Translations under genes and position numbers: made by a program
Part shown: positions 44,579-54,078 of the stretch, piece by piece
Layout of the letters: each line of letters starts with the position of its first letter
Position numbering within the stretch: position 1 is the first letter of the stretch
Source: CAVYXZ01 sp965223835
Lineage (GTDB): Bacteria; Chloroflexota; Anaerolineae; Aggregatilineales; Phototrophicaceae
Assembly (NCBI GenBank): GCA_965223835.1
Contig: CBDCXQ010000001.1
Location: forward strand, 4,960,001-5,024,000
Reading direction: 5' to 3'
DNA: 64,000 nt
Notes under the pieces: model-generated
Databases searched by the model: none
What the model was told of the DNA's origin: nothing
What the model saw: only the letters and a program-made list of their open reading frames with translations

Positions 44579-44814
44579 GCAAACACTCCCCATACTACAA
44601 TCACTCCCTTATATAACTTTAATAAGGTTTATAGCTGGTTACGCCCACCAACTTTGCGGGGTATTTGGGGGTTAAAAGTATAAATGGCTAGCAGAATCTA
44701 TGATTTATTGACTGACCTTACGCACCTTGTGCTTGTAGGGAGTGAATCTGCGTAACATCAGTTACTGAATTTGTGAACCGATGGGGATTGCCGACGCTAC
44801 GGGGATTGAACGCG

Positions 44815-44843
44815 AAAAAAGCCTCCTCCGATGTGGTGGAGGC
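44815..44843 (-). terminator. Rho-independent terminator
   Basis: On the minus strand the arms GCCTCC and GGAGGC (44821-44826, 44838-44843) form a hairpin followed by TTTTTT (44815-44820). It lies about 30 bases after the stop of the short pentapeptide gene at 44872, ending the epimerase and pentapeptide operon. The rest of the 293-base gap to the next gene on the left shows nothing. Confidence 0.8.
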
Positions 44844-44871
44844 CGATGTGATTGCCAGTGTGCAGGCAAAA

Positions 44872-45321
44872 CTACACTGTATATTCGCCCGGTGCGGCCT
44901 GATTCCCACGCTTGCCATCCGGCCAGACCGTGTTCTGATTGAACTTGACGCCGTTGACATTGGCCCCCTTCATGATGGCCCCCAGCAGGTTGGCGTCGTT
45001 GAGGTTGACGCTGTTCATGTTGGTTCCCGCCAGGTTTGCATTCTGCAAATTAGTGGCGGTCATGTTTGCGCCCTGAAGATTGGCAGTGTTCAGGTCCGCG
45101 CCGGGTAGCTGGGCCAGCGTCAGGTCGGCGAAGAATAAGTTGGCGGACCGCAGGTTGGCCTCACGCAGTTTGGCGGCGGTCATCGCGGCTTGTTTGAGGC
45201 TGGCACCATTCAGATCGAGCCGTGACATATCCAGCTCTTGCAGGTTCACACCTGCCAGGCGCGGATTGGGGCCTGCCCCGATTAAAGCCAGAACCAGTTG
45301 TTGACGGGTAATTTCAGGCAT
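44872..45321 (-). CDS. Pentapeptide-repeat protein
   Basis: This 149-residue soluble protein is almost entirely pentapeptide repeats (LDLNGASLKQAAMTAAKLREANLRSANLFFADLTLAQL and onward), forming a right-handed beta-helix. It ends in a TVWPDGK tail like the preceding pentapeptide protein. It overlaps the epimerase stop by eight bases, so the two are cotranscribed. No catalytic residues are visible. Confidence 0.85.
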   Translation of the reverse strand: MPEITRQQLVLALIGAGPNPRLAGVNLQELDMSRLDLNGASLKQAAMTAAKLREANLRSANLFFADLTLAQLPGADLNTANLQGANMTATNLQNANLAGTNMNSVNLNDANLLGAIMKGANVNGVKFNQNTVWPDGKRGNQAAPGEYTV

Positions 45322-46291
45322 GATTGGATTCCTCCCGATAATAAGCGATAATCTGGTCTATCGTATCGTTGAGTGAGGTCGTTGGTTCCCACTCAATCGT
45401 CTGTCTTATTTTATCCAGACTGGGGATTCTGCGCCGGAAATCCTCAAAACCGGATTCATAGGCTTTTTCGTAAGAGATCAATTCAATCTCCGATGAACTG
45501 CCGCTACGCGCCCGCACCCGCTCTGCCAGCGCCATAATCGTGATTTCTTCATTGCTGCCAATGTTGAATACTTGCCCGACAGCCGCCGGAGCCTCGGCCA
45601 GGTCCTGAATCGCCGCAACGACATCATGCACATTGCCAAAACACCGCTGCTGTTGTCCATCACCATAAACCGGAATCGGTTGATTCGCCAATGCCGCTTG
45701 CACAAACCGGGGAACGACCATGCCATACTGCCCAGTTTGCCGGGGGCCAACCGTGTTGAACAGCCGGAAAATCGTCACTGGCAAGCCCACTTCACGATGG
45801 TAGGCCAGCGCCAGGAATTCATCAATCGCTTTTGATGCCGCATAGCTCCACCGGCTGCGAATCGTCGGTCCCAGCAGACTATCATCATCTTCCTGAAAAG
45901 GAAACCGGACCCCTTTGCCATAGACCTCAGACGTTGACGCGATTAACACTTTTTTGCGATAACGTCGCGCCGTGCGCAGAACAACCTCCGTGCCGCCGAT
46001 ATTGACTTCAATCGTTTCAATCGGCTGGCTGATAATCTTATTCACCCCCACTGCCGCTGCCAGATGATAGATAACATCGCACTCGCTGACCAGACGATCC
46101 AGTACATGAATGTTGCGGATGTCCTCGATCGCGTAGTGCAACCGGGGATGACCATCCAGATGGGCAATGTTTTTAAATTGACCCGAACTCAGGTTATCGA
46201 TGATGGTGACCGTTTGTCCGGCGTCAATTAAACGATCGGCGAGATGGCTGCCGATAAAGCCGGCCCCGCCCGTAATTAAGGCATGGGTCAT
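45314..46291 (-). CDS. NAD-dependent epimerase/dehydratase (extended SDR)
   Basis: This 325-residue extended SDR acts on nucleotide-sugars. The cofactor motif GGAGFIGSHLA is near residue 8, STSEVYGKG precedes the catalytic YAASK (about 150-155), and RLFNTVGPRQTGQYGMVVPRFVQAAL is typical of UDP-glucose/UDP-glucuronate epimerases and decarboxylases. The exact sugar is not decided by the sequence. The start at 46291 (MTHALITGG) has AGGAG ten bases upstream. Confidence 0.9.
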   Translation of the reverse strand: MTHALITGGAGFIGSHLADRLIDAGQTVTIIDNLSSGQFKNIAHLDGHPRLHYAIEDIRNIHVLDRLVSECDVIYHLAAAVGVNKIISQPIETIEVNIGGTEVVLRTARRYRKKVLIASTSEVYGKGVRFPFQEDDDSLLGPTIRSRWSYAASKAIDEFLALAYHREVGLPVTIFRLFNTVGPRQTGQYGMVVPRFVQAALANQPIPVYGDGQQQRCFGNVHDVVAAIQDLAEAPAAVGQVFNIGSNEEITIMALAERVRARSGSSSEIELISYEKAYESGFEDFRRRIPSLDKIRQTIEWEPTTSLNDTIDQIIAYYREESNHA

Positions 46292-46645
46292 AGGCGTTAC
46301 TCCTGTGTGTGACTTCCCGCTGAATTGTATAATGGTTTGTCTAATTGGCAACCACACCCTAACCAAACGGTGGGCGGACGTTGTGTTATCGTTTGGCGTG
46401 AGACGGGTTTATATATCGTATGAATATATAACGTGGCGATTGTATCGTATGGATTCCGTATAGCAAGAGTAGGCCAGGAAGGCTATTGGGCACGGTTTGT
46501 TTGGCCTTAAGATAGTTTATATAAAGGTTTTCTAACCATTATAAACATTAAATCAACACCCCAAATATTAAGTGATGGTGTTGCGCAAACAAACCATTCG
46601 GGTTTACACTGGGTTTATAAATTGTAATGTAGCGGGAGCAAGACA
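46292..46645. other. Intergenic, AT-rich region with inverted repeat
   Basis: There is no gene here. GTTTATA (46515-46521) and TATAAAC (46540-46546) form an inverted repeat with an inner GGTT/AACC pair, a possible regulator binding site. TTTACA followed 16 bases later by TAATGT, just ahead of the response regulator start, is a possible promoter. Confidence 0.4.
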
Positions 46646-47332
46646 ATGCCTGAAAAAATTCTGGTCATTGATGATGAAGAAACCACCGTGCAGTTGATCG
46701 CCATTTTGCTAGAGCGGCGCGGCTATGAAGTGATTAAGGCCCACCGCGCCGATGAAGGACTGCGCAAAGCCTATCGCAACCAGCCCGACCTGGTGCTGCT
46801 GGACATTATGATGCCCGATATGGATGGTTGGGATGTCTGCAAACGGATGCGGGAAATGTCGGATGTGCCGATCATCTTCCTTACAGCGCGGGGCGAAACC
46901 CGTGACGTGGTGCGCGGATTGGAGATGGGGGCAGATGATTACGTCATCAAACCCTACGATAATGATGAACTCGTCGCCAGGGTACGAGCGCATCTGCGAC
47001 GTTCACCCCGCCCCAACATGAGCGAAGAACTGGTCTTCAACAACGGCGAGTTCCGCATCAACTTCATGAACCGGGAAGTGCGCGTGCGCAACGAAGTCAA
47101 ACATTTGACACCCAAAGAATTTAACCTGCTGGGCGTGCTGGTGCGCAATGCGGGCCGCGTCGTCACCCGCAACGAACTCGTCACCGAAGCGTGGGGCGAG
47201 GAATATGGCGACGCGATTGACAGCCTCAAGCTGTACATTCACTACCTGCGCCAGAAGCTGGAATCCGACGCCAATCACCCCGAATACATCCTGACCCTGC
47301 GCGGCGTGGGCTACCGCTTCATTGACCGCTAG
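46646..47332 (+). CDS. OmpR/PhoB-family response regulator
   Basis: This 228-residue regulator has a receiver domain with the acidic pair at 9-10, phosphoacceptor Asp53 in LLDIMMPDMDG, LTARG and KPYDNDEL. A winged-helix domain (LTPKEFNLLGVLVRNAGRVVTRNELVTEAWG) ends in LRGVGYRF. GGGAGC precedes the ATG. No histidine kinase is adjacent, so it is an orphan here. It precedes lspA but after 195 bases, with a stem-loop between. Confidence 0.95.
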   Translation: MPEKILVIDDEETTVQLIAILLERRGYEVIKAHRADEGLRKAYRNQPDLVLLDIMMPDMDGWDVCKRMREMSDVPIIFLTARGETRDVVRGLEMGADDYVIKPYDNDELVARVRAHLRRSPRPNMSEELVFNNGEFRINFMNREVRVRNEVKHLTPKEFNLLGVLVRNAGRVVTRNELVTEAWGEEYGDAIDSLKLYIHYLRQKLESDANHPEYILTLRGVGYRFIDR

Positions 47333-47527
47333 TCCTCAAGAAATCGTCGAATCGCCGATAAGAAAAGGCCTTGAGTGTGTGTATTCATGGCCTTCGAGTT
47401 TTCGCAACCCATCCTCAAACTAAACCCGTCATCATACCCCCAGTAATTCAGGGATGATGGTTAAAACCCTTGTAACCTGGAGCATAAACTATAAAATCAG
47501 GCCACTCTGAAAATGGGGAGGTCGGGT

Positions 47528-48052
47528 TTGCGACGCAATTGGATCTTACTCTTTAGCCTGATTGTCGCGGTAATCATCATCGATCAAGTGACCAAGCAGT
47601 GGATCATCAATAACCTGTTTGTCTATGAGAATTTACAACCCATCCCCGCGCTGGTGCCCTTTTTCCAGATCACCTACAGTCAGAACACCGGGGCCGCCTT
47701 CGGGTTTCTGCCCCAGGTCGGCAACATCTTCATGATCGTAGCGGTTGTGGTAGTGGCCGCGATGCTCTACTTTTATCCCCGCGTCCCGGCCAACAGCCGC
47801 GTGACTCGTTTCGCCATCGGCCTGATCTGTGGTGGCGCACTGGGCAATGCCCTGGACCGCCTGCAACATGGTTTCGTCGTCGATTTTATCCATTACCAGA
47901 TCCCAGGTCTCATCTCTAATGTATCCAATCTGGCCGACCACGCGATTATCGGCGGGGTGCTACTCATCTTCATCGAAAGCTGGCTGCTCGACCGCCAGAA
48001 AGCTGCCACCAGCTCAGTCTCGCTGGAGGCTGATACACCAGACGAAAGTTAA
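47528..48052 (+). CDS. lspA: Lipoprotein signal peptidase II
   Basis: This membrane protease of about 174 residues removes signal peptides from prolipoproteins after lipidation. It has four helices. The conserved catalytic aspartates lie in GGALGNALDRLQHGFVVDFI and NLADHAII. Start choice: the upstream ATG at 47513 begins a frame in which GGGGAGG lies inside the coding region, exactly six bases before a TTG at 47528, so the TTG is more likely the true start. It serves the several lipoproteins encoded nearby. Confidence 0.92.
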   Translation: MRRNWILLFSLIVAVIIIDQVTKQWIINNLFVYENLQPIPALVPFFQITYSQNTGAAFGFLPQVGNIFMIVAVVVVAAMLYFYPRVPANSRVTRFAIGLICGGALGNALDRLQHGFVVDFIHYQIPGLISNVSNLADHAIIGGVLLIFIESWLLDRQKAATSSVSLEADTPDES

Positions 48053-48179
48053 ACGTATAATAGTATAGTCGACAGTGAACCGTTGCCAGTTGCCAGAATA
48101 GGTGCCGATTGGTAACAACAGTTCCTGTCCAATGAACTGACTGATTACATAATTTTTCACCTCATCAGGAGGATTAATC

Positions 48180-48752
48180 ATGATGAAACCGCACACGAGT
48201 ATATTATGGGCCGTGCTGCTTGCGGCTTTGATTGCCGGCTGTAGTTTTAATACCGGGCCAACCGGTGATACGGCGAATCAGTCCACTTCAGCCCAAACCT
48301 TCCTGCCCAACATTCAGGGCTATACGCGCAGCGACGCCGATAGCATCATTGATGCGATCACCAGCGTTGGCGGCGGCGCATCCCTCATTTCGGGGAATCC
48401 GGCCCTGGCAGCGGGCATCGCCAAGCTGGACAACATGATCCAGTGTTATCAGAATGTCGGTGCCGTTGCCGCCCAGATCTATACACAGACCGATATTGGC
48501 AGCGTGCTTCAGGGCGAGATTCCGAGTGTAGGTGCGCTGGCGGTCATCAATCAAGATCGACTGAGCCGTAATTTCCTGGATTGCGCGTTGAGTGGCAGCA
48601 GCGCTTTCTCTGCCCAATCAGCAACCATCGAACCCTGCTTCGGCTCTGGCTCGATGACGGTGAATAACGAGACGATTCATTACCTCTTTGCTGCCACCTA
48701 TCCCCCGCTGTGCAGCACGTTCCAGACGCACTTCAATAATCTGGCGAGTTAG
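48180..48752 (+). CDS. Putative lipoprotein of unknown function
   Basis: This 190-residue protein has a hydrophobic leader and a lipobox LIAGC with Cys21 as likely lipidation site. The mature part contains a Gly/Ala-rich segment (SIIDAITSVGGGASLISGNPALAAGIAKLD) and four cysteines (MIQCYQ, FLDCALSG, EPCFGSG, PLCSTF) that could form disulfides. I do not recognise the family. GGAGG lies nine bases before the first ATG. It is followed by a short membrane protein and MscS. Confidence 0.75.
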   Translation: MMKPHTSILWAVLLAALIAGCSFNTGPTGDTANQSTSAQTFLPNIQGYTRSDADSIIDAITSVGGGASLISGNPALAAGIAKLDNMIQCYQNVGAVAAQIYTQTDIGSVLQGEIPSVGALAVINQDRLSRNFLDCALSGSSAFSAQSATIEPCFGSGSMTVNNETIHYLFAATYPPLCSTFQTHFNNLAS

Positions 48753-48763
48753 GAGCGCAGCCC

Positions 48764-48976
48764 ATGACAGAGCGGCGACTGATGATCATGCCGGAGAAGC
48801 GACTTGCCCTGCCGAAACGGGCGTGGCAGGTTGTCCCGGTCGTGGGCGCGGCCCTGGCGCTGACCTGGGGCATTAGCCGGGCAGTCAGGCAGCGACGACG
48901 GCGACGCGCAGCGACATTACAACCCAATTTTATTCGACGGCGACGAATTCTGATTATGCGTTATCGTGTCCAATGA
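48764..48976 (+). CDS. Small basic membrane protein, 70 aa
   Basis: This 70-residue protein has a single hydrophobic span (VVPVVGAALALTWGIS) and a very basic C-terminal half (RAVRQRRRRRAATLQ, RRRRILIMRYRV). Function unknown. Its stop overlaps the beginning of the MscS gene, so the two are coupled. It follows the lipoprotein gene by 11 bases. Confidence 0.6.
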   Translation: MTERRLMIMPEKRLALPKRAWQVVPVVGAALALTWGISRAVRQRRRRRAATLQPNFIRRRRILIMRYRVQ

Positions 48977-49832
48977 TCTCATCGAGTCGCTTATGAGCGC
49001 CATTGAACGGTTACAAAGCCTGGGCATTGACCTGATCGTCGCGCTGCCGGGTCTCATCGTGGGCATCATCACGTTTGTGATCTTTTATGTGTTGTCACGT
49101 CCGGTGAAATCCAGCGTTGTCTTGCTGGTGCGCCGCAGCCGCCGCACCGTCTATGTCAGCCTGTTGATGGGACGGTTGGCCCACACCGCCTTTTTGATCT
49201 TCGGCTTGCTGGTCGCGCTGACGATTGCCCTGCCCTCGTTTCAACCGGCACAATTAATTAGCCTGCTGGGTATCGCCAGCGTCGCCATTGGGTTTGCCTT
49301 TCGGGATATTTTGCTGGACGTGGTTTCCGGGATTTTGCTGCTGTTGACCAGCCCGTTTGAGATCGGCGATGAAATTGAGTTCAACGGCGACGAAGGTATC
49401 ATCGAAGAAATCCACACCAGCTTTACGTATGTGCGCACCCATGACAATCGGCGGTTGGTGATTCCCAATGGTGATCTGTTCACCAACCCGTTTATGGTCG
49501 AAACGGCCTTTGAAAAACGCCGGTCAGAGTTTGACATCAGCATTCATTACGATGCCAATGTTGAGCGGGCGCAGGCCATTATCCTGGATGTCCTGGAAAA
49601 AACACCGGGCGTGCTGGACAAACCCGAACCGGACACGTTGGTGACGCAAATCACGGAAAACGCGCAGGTGATACGGGTTCGCTGGTGGACATACCCCAAA
49701 CGGTCCAACGTATTGGGGGTCCAGAACACCGTGCTGCGGGCAATCAAACAAGCCTTAGCGGCAGAAGATTTTATTCAACCTGCCGACCGCATTGCGTTAG
49801 ATCAGGCCCGCATCGCCATCGAAAAAGAATGA
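48966..49832 (+). CDS. MscS-family mechanosensitive ion channel
   Basis: This 288-residue channel releases osmolytes under membrane tension. It has transmembrane helices at about 22-45 and 65-90. A pore helix, LLGIASVAIGFAFRDILLDVVSGILLLLTSPFEIGDEIEF, leads into the beta domain with TYVRTHDNRRLVIPNGDLFTNPF. The start is GTG at 48966 or the in-frame ATG at 48993. Its stop overlaps the next gene's ATG (ATGA), so it forms a translation unit with the glycoside hydrolase. Confidence 0.93.
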   Translation: MSNDLIESLMSAIERLQSLGIDLIVALPGLIVGIITFVIFYVLSRPVKSSVVLLVRRSRRTVYVSLLMGRLAHTAFLIFGLLVALTIALPSFQPAQLISLLGIASVAIGFAFRDILLDVVSGILLLLTSPFEIGDEIEFNGDEGIIEEIHTSFTYVRTHDNRRLVIPNGDLFTNPFMVETAFEKRRSEFDISIHYDANVERAQAIILDVLEKTPGVLDKPEPDTLVTQITENAQVIRVRWWTYPKRSNVLGVQNTVLRAIKQALAAEDFIQPADRIALDQARIAIEKE

Positions 49833-51814
49833 GATATTTAGCTCGTGGTCTCACCACCATATTCTGCTGCCTGACAATCACGACCACCTTCGTCGTGCTC
49901 CATGCCCAGGTGCCGCTGCCGACCACGCCTGTCACCCGCGATGGTTATGTCCGAGCGCCGCAACTGGGTATTACATTTATCAACTCCACCGATGCGCCCA
50001 TCAAGCCCGAACGTTATCAGCAAGCGTTGTTCCTCGGCACGGGTTGGAATCGCTGGCCGCTTTACTGGGATCGGGTGGAATACAGCCCCGGTCAGTTCAA
50101 TTGGACGGCTTATGATTTGCTGGTGGCGAGTGACATCAGCAATGGCCTGCGCACCAATGCTATACTGCTGGGTCGGCCCAGTTTTCACCAGAATGGCGCC
50201 AGCATTGAAGGCCTGAACGCATCCATCTTCAGCGATGGCAGCGACATGCCTGGCCCCGGCAAGGCGATCAATCCGGCCAATGGCTGGGCAACCTTCGTTT
50301 ATGGCGCGGTCCAACGGTACCGACCAGAAGGCATACTGGCACAACAGCAGAACTGGCCGCCGGGCACCGGTATTCGCATCTGGGAGGCGTGGAACGAGCC
50401 GGATTTTCCACTGTTTTGGACGGCCAGTGCGCAGGACTATGCCCGCCTGTTGAAAGTGACCTATCTGGCAGCGCATCAGGCCGACCCCGGTGCACAGGTC
50501 ATGTTTGGCGGACTGGCAGCGGCGGATAGCACCGATTGGTTACGCCAAACCCTGGCTGTGATCGCTCAAGACCCGCAGGCTCCCCACCACAACTGGTATA
50601 TGGATCTGGTCGGCGTTCACAGCTACACCTATGCCCGCCGCAGCGCCACCGTCGTCGAATCAGTCCGCGATACGCTGGCGGTGTTTGGGCTGGAACGACG
50701 CATCTGGCTCAACGAAAATGGGGTGCCCGTCTGGAACGATTATCCGGGGCCGGTGTGGGCCGGTAACGATCCTGATGCGCGGGTGTTGCGGGCGACGATG
50801 CAGCAACAGGCCGCGTTTGTGATTCAGAGTGCGGCCTATGCCTGGTCCGCCGGAGCCGAAGTCGTGATGCTGCACCAGCTTTATGATGATTGTGGCAATC
50901 AACCGGGAGGTACGAATTTTCCACCCCACAATGGCAATCTGTGTGGTGGTGGCGGCATCTGTTCCGGCGATGCCCACGGTCTGTTTCGCAACACCATCGA
51001 TTCATCCTGCTTCAGTCAACATCCTGATCCGGGTTCGCCGCGTCCCGCCGCGTTGGCCTATCGCGTGTTGGCAAATGTTTTTGGGCGCGGGCCATTTCAA
51101 CCGGAAGGAATCCAACTCTACAATCAAACTGGTGTAGTCATCACGTTCAATCGCCCGGCAGCGCGCGAACGCATTTATGTGGCGTGGAACCGTAGCCTGC
51201 AACCAGTCGTGTTGGACCTGCCCGCCAACGGTCAATTGGCGACGCTATACGCGATGGATGGTGCCGAACTGACATTGCAACCGGCAGACGACCATTACCA
51301 GATTACGCTGCCCCCGGCGACCCGTGACGATTTCCCATTTCTGGATGCCGGCGATGGCGCAGCAGTCGGCGGCCCGCCATTTATCATCGTTGAGCAGGCT
51401 GTGCGTCCGTCAATCAATCCCGCCCTGCCGCAATTCGATGTCCCCGGCGTAACACCGCGTCCGGCTATCGTGCCAACGACAGGCCCCATTGTTGAGGTAG
51501 TGCGGCCCACTGTTGATCCCGCACAGGACACGACCCCACCGACCGTGACCATGACGCCATTACCCGTCATCAGCGCCGCAGAATTCACGGTGTCATGGAG
51601 CGGGCAGGATGATAGTGGAATTGCCAATTATCTGGTGTGGGTGCGGATCAATGGCGGCGAATGGGAACCCTGGCAAGATACCATCGAGACGAGCGCGACC
51701 TACACCGGCAGCAGTGGCAATCGTTATGAATTCGCGGCGTGGGCAGTTGACCTGGCCGGGAACTGGTCAGCCAATACCGAGTTAGCTCCGCAAACGGCGA
51801 CAAGTGTGGAGTAG
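49829..51814 (+). CDS. Secreted glycoside hydrolase-like protein (clan GH-A)
   Basis: This 661-residue protein has a signal peptide (LTTIFCCLTITTTFVVLHAQ), then a TIM-barrel-like domain. IRIWEAWNEPDFPLFW supplies the probable acid/base Glu190 in the NEP motif of clan GH-A, and IWLNENGVPVW supplies the candidate nucleophile Glu296. This is the pattern of GH39/GH5-type enzymes. A Pro/Thr-rich linker near 545-575 leads to a C-terminal Ig/fibronectin-like domain (FTVSWSGQDDSGIANYLVWV). It starts inside the stop of the MscS gene. The substrate, likely a plant or microbial glycan, is not determined. Confidence 0.85.
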   Translation: MRYLARGLTTIFCCLTITTTFVVLHAQVPLPTTPVTRDGYVRAPQLGITFINSTDAPIKPERYQQALFLGTGWNRWPLYWDRVEYSPGQFNWTAYDLLVASDISNGLRTNAILLGRPSFHQNGASIEGLNASIFSDGSDMPGPGKAINPANGWATFVYGAVQRYRPEGILAQQQNWPPGTGIRIWEAWNEPDFPLFWTASAQDYARLLKVTYLAAHQADPGAQVMFGGLAAADSTDWLRQTLAVIAQDPQAPHHNWYMDLVGVHSYTYARRSATVVESVRDTLAVFGLERRIWLNENGVPVWNDYPGPVWAGNDPDARVLRATMQQQAAFVIQSAAYAWSAGAEVVMLHQLYDDCGNQPGGTNFPPHNGNLCGGGGICSGDAHGLFRNTIDSSCFSQHPDPGSPRPAALAYRVLANVFGRGPFQPEGIQLYNQTGVVITFNRPAARERIYVAWNRSLQPVVLDLPANGQLATLYAMDGAELTLQPADDHYQITLPPATRDDFPFLDAGDGAAVGGPPFIIVEQAVRPSINPALPQFDVPGVTPRPAIVPTTGPIVEVVRPTVDPAQDTTPPTVTMTPLPVISAAEFTVSWSGQDDSGIANYLVWVRINGGEWEPWQDTIETSATYTGSSGNRYEFAAWAVDLAGNWSANTELAPQTATSVE

Positions 51815-51868
51815 CATTTTAGCATTTCCGCGAAATTTGCACCCTGAGCATTACGGCTGAGATGCTGA

Positions 51869-52534
51869 CTAACTGCCTGGCTCCAAGCGAAAATCCACCA
51901 GCAGCGGTTCCAACCGATCAGGATAGCCCGCTGCTTCATAGGCAATAACAAAGCCGCTGAGACTCGGCACGTTGAACGGCCAGGGATCAACCCGAATGAG
52001 TCCATCAGACTCAATGTGCGAGGTGATTTCAAGCTTCTCATCCGCCGCTTGCGATACCTGATGCGTCACGGTGCAGATATTCTCGAAGCTGAAGTGAAAC
52101 GCCAGGTCATCACAAAAACGAGTAATTCGATCTGCCGCGACAAACTGTACTCGCGTATACGGCACTTGGGACAACCGCGCTTCGATTCGTTCATCGGCCA
52201 GCCCCATCAACGCCTGCCGCTCCGGTGTTGAGTCCAGATTCAGCAAGCGCCGGATGTGCAACAATGCCACAATATCAGCCACTGCGTCAGCATAACGCAG
52301 GTCAATGCCTGCTTTTTGAATCGCCAGCCATGCTTCCACCGGCACGCCATCAATCGGCGCGTTATCGATCAAACCATAACCGCGATCATGGAAGGTCACC
52401 CCCTTGACGAACGAAGCAAAATCTATGGCTGGTCTGGCGAAACGATCATTGCCCCAATGCGCAGCCAGAATCCCGGATAATCGCCCATGTTCATACTGGG
52501 TAATCACGATGTCACGTTGTTTTGATTTGAACAT
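51869..52534 (-). CDS. DUF3891-family protein
   Basis: This 221-residue protein matches the DUF3891 pattern: IVITQYEHGRLSGILAAHWGNDRF at the N-terminus, FHDRGYGLIDNAP near 70 and DDLAFHFSFE near 150. The conserved histidines suggest a metal-dependent or HD-like hydrolase fold, but no activity is established for the family. Start 52534 has GAGG upstream. It is convergent with the glycoside hydrolase. Confidence 0.8.
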   Translation of the reverse strand: MFKSKQRDIVITQYEHGRLSGILAAHWGNDRFARPAIDFASFVKGVTFHDRGYGLIDNAPIDGVPVEAWLAIQKAGIDLRYADAVADIVALLHIRRLLNLDSTPERQALMGLADERIEARLSQVPYTRVQFVAADRITRFCDDLAFHFSFENICTVTHQVSQAADEKLEITSHIESDGLIRVDPWPFNVPSLSGFVIAYEAAGYPDRLEPLLVDFRLEPGS

Positions 52535-52647
52535 GTTGGCCTCGTTGTTTTGTTCAGATAGGCCTACAGAAGCAAGGCCCGACAAAAAACGAAAGGTGAA
52601 ATGTAGCGACAGCCTTCTGGCTGTCTGCTTTACGGTTAACGCACTGC

Positions 52648-54006
52648 TTACCCCCATACCGTCGAATCTTGCAGCCGACGGAGTTGCAACACAAACGAGT
52701 CTTCATTGAGGTCAACCATATCATAGCTAATCGCCTCACCAGCGGCGACATCATGCTTGAGTTTAGCGCCTACTGATACGCCCAGCGGCAGAAAATTCTC
52801 AGCCCGCGCAATGGTTGCTTTTTCGCAAATACCATTCACCGTATAGCCTCCACCGCCATCAATGACCTCGCCTTCTTCGAGGTTCCGCTTGGCAACGGTA
52901 ATCACCTCTGTTGTCGGCGTCGGCAGTGGCGACCCGGTAGGTTGTCCATACAGCACCGCTTTGGCAATCGAAATCGGCGCTTCAACGGCTACCAGATGAT
53001 AGGGTCGGTACAGTAGGAAATTATGATCGTTGCCGCCAGGAGCCAGGTAATAATCTTTCAGATCTTCCTGGGTGAAGGGATGGTCGGTGCGAATGACGAC
53101 AAACACGCCCATTCTGAGGCCATCAGGCAGCAGTGTTTTTCCGTCCTTTGCCACGCTGTTCGCCAGTTCAATCACGCCATGTTGGCTCAACAGACCGCCC
53201 TCGGCTTGCAAACTGAATGCTTGCGCAATTTCACGAATGTTGACCGATGGTTCGTGCATCCCGCGCACGTCAGGTACGAGGCCAACCATGTTCCCCAGTG
53301 CGCACATTTCAACCTGCGCTTTGGTGCCATCGCGGAACGAGTTATACATCTTGAGATTTATATTACGCCGCGCCAGCATTTCATCGGAGAAACCGAAGCG
53401 TTCCGGCACCGTATCAGGAATCCCGCTGGGGTCATCGGCATAATAAATCGTGCCGCGTCCGGCGGCGACGATCTCGAAGCCCAGTGTCTCCGCCCAATCC
53501 ACCATGTTCATGGTACAGCCCGGTTGGTCGCCATCGACCGCCGTGTAGACGACGCCCGCCGCGTCTGCTAATCGTCGCAGCAGTGGGCCAATGGTCACAT
53601 CCGTCTCGACATTCACCATGACCACATGTTTGCGATTGTGCAACGCCTGATGCGCCATGCGTGCCCCGACTTCCGGTAGACCGGTTGCTTCGACCACGAC
53701 ATCCACCAGATCGGACTCCGTAATGAGACGACCATCTTCAACTACCACCGGCTTGCTGGCTCTAATCGCATCATCAATTGCGTTGGCGCCGCCCGCCACT
53801 TGAACGGATTCGGCAGGAATCCCCCCGGCAACCGCATAAGTTTCACGCGCCCGGTCCAGGTCAATATCGGCAATGACCGCCGTCTCCATCCCGCGCATCT
53901 GCGAAATTTGCGCGACCAAACCACCACCGAATTTACCCGCGCCGATAATGCCCACCCGAATTGGCTCGTTAGCGGCAGCCCGCTGCGCCAATAATCGACT
54001 TAACAT
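52648..54006 (-). CDS. Homoserine dehydrogenase-like oxidoreductase with SAF domain
   Basis: This 452-residue protein has an N-terminal NAD(P)-binding domain (VGIIGAGKFGGGLVAQISQM, residues 18-37) resembling homoserine dehydrogenase. VVVEATGLPEVGARMAHQALHNRKHVVMVNVETD and TAVDGDQPGCTMN follow. A C-terminal SAF-type domain (ITVAKRNLEEGEVIDGGGGYTVNG and later LPLGVSVGAKLKHDVAAGEAI) follows near 355-435, as in sialate synthases and UxaA-like dehydratases. Such fusions occur in sugar-acid catabolism. The reaction is not established. Confidence 0.82.
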   Translation of the reverse strand: MLSRLLAQRAAANEPIRVGIIGAGKFGGGLVAQISQMRGMETAVIADIDLDRARETYAVAGGIPAESVQVAGGANAIDDAIRASKPVVVEDGRLITESDLVDVVVEATGLPEVGARMAHQALHNRKHVVMVNVETDVTIGPLLRRLADAAGVVYTAVDGDQPGCTMNMVDWAETLGFEIVAAGRGTIYYADDPSGIPDTVPERFGFSDEMLARRNINLKMYNSFRDGTKAQVEMCALGNMVGLVPDVRGMHEPSVNIREIAQAFSLQAEGGLLSQHGVIELANSVAKDGKTLLPDGLRMGVFVVIRTDHPFTQEDLKDYYLAPGGNDHNFLLYRPYHLVAVEAPISIAKAVLYGQPTGSPLPTPTTEVITVAKRNLEEGEVIDGGGGYTVNGICEKATIARAENFLPLGVSVGAKLKHDVAAGEAISYDMVDLNEDSFVLQLRRLQDSTVWG

Positions 54007-54078
54007 GTTGCTGTTTCTCCTTATAAAATCTCTAAGCTTAATGGCTAACCCTTGTCGCGGGCAGGCACTTCTGGCAGT

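Noticed and set aside
47365..47394. AAGGCC/GGCCTT stem-loop after the second response regulator
   Set aside because: It has only six base pairs, a long loop and a delayed T-run; too weak to call as a terminator.
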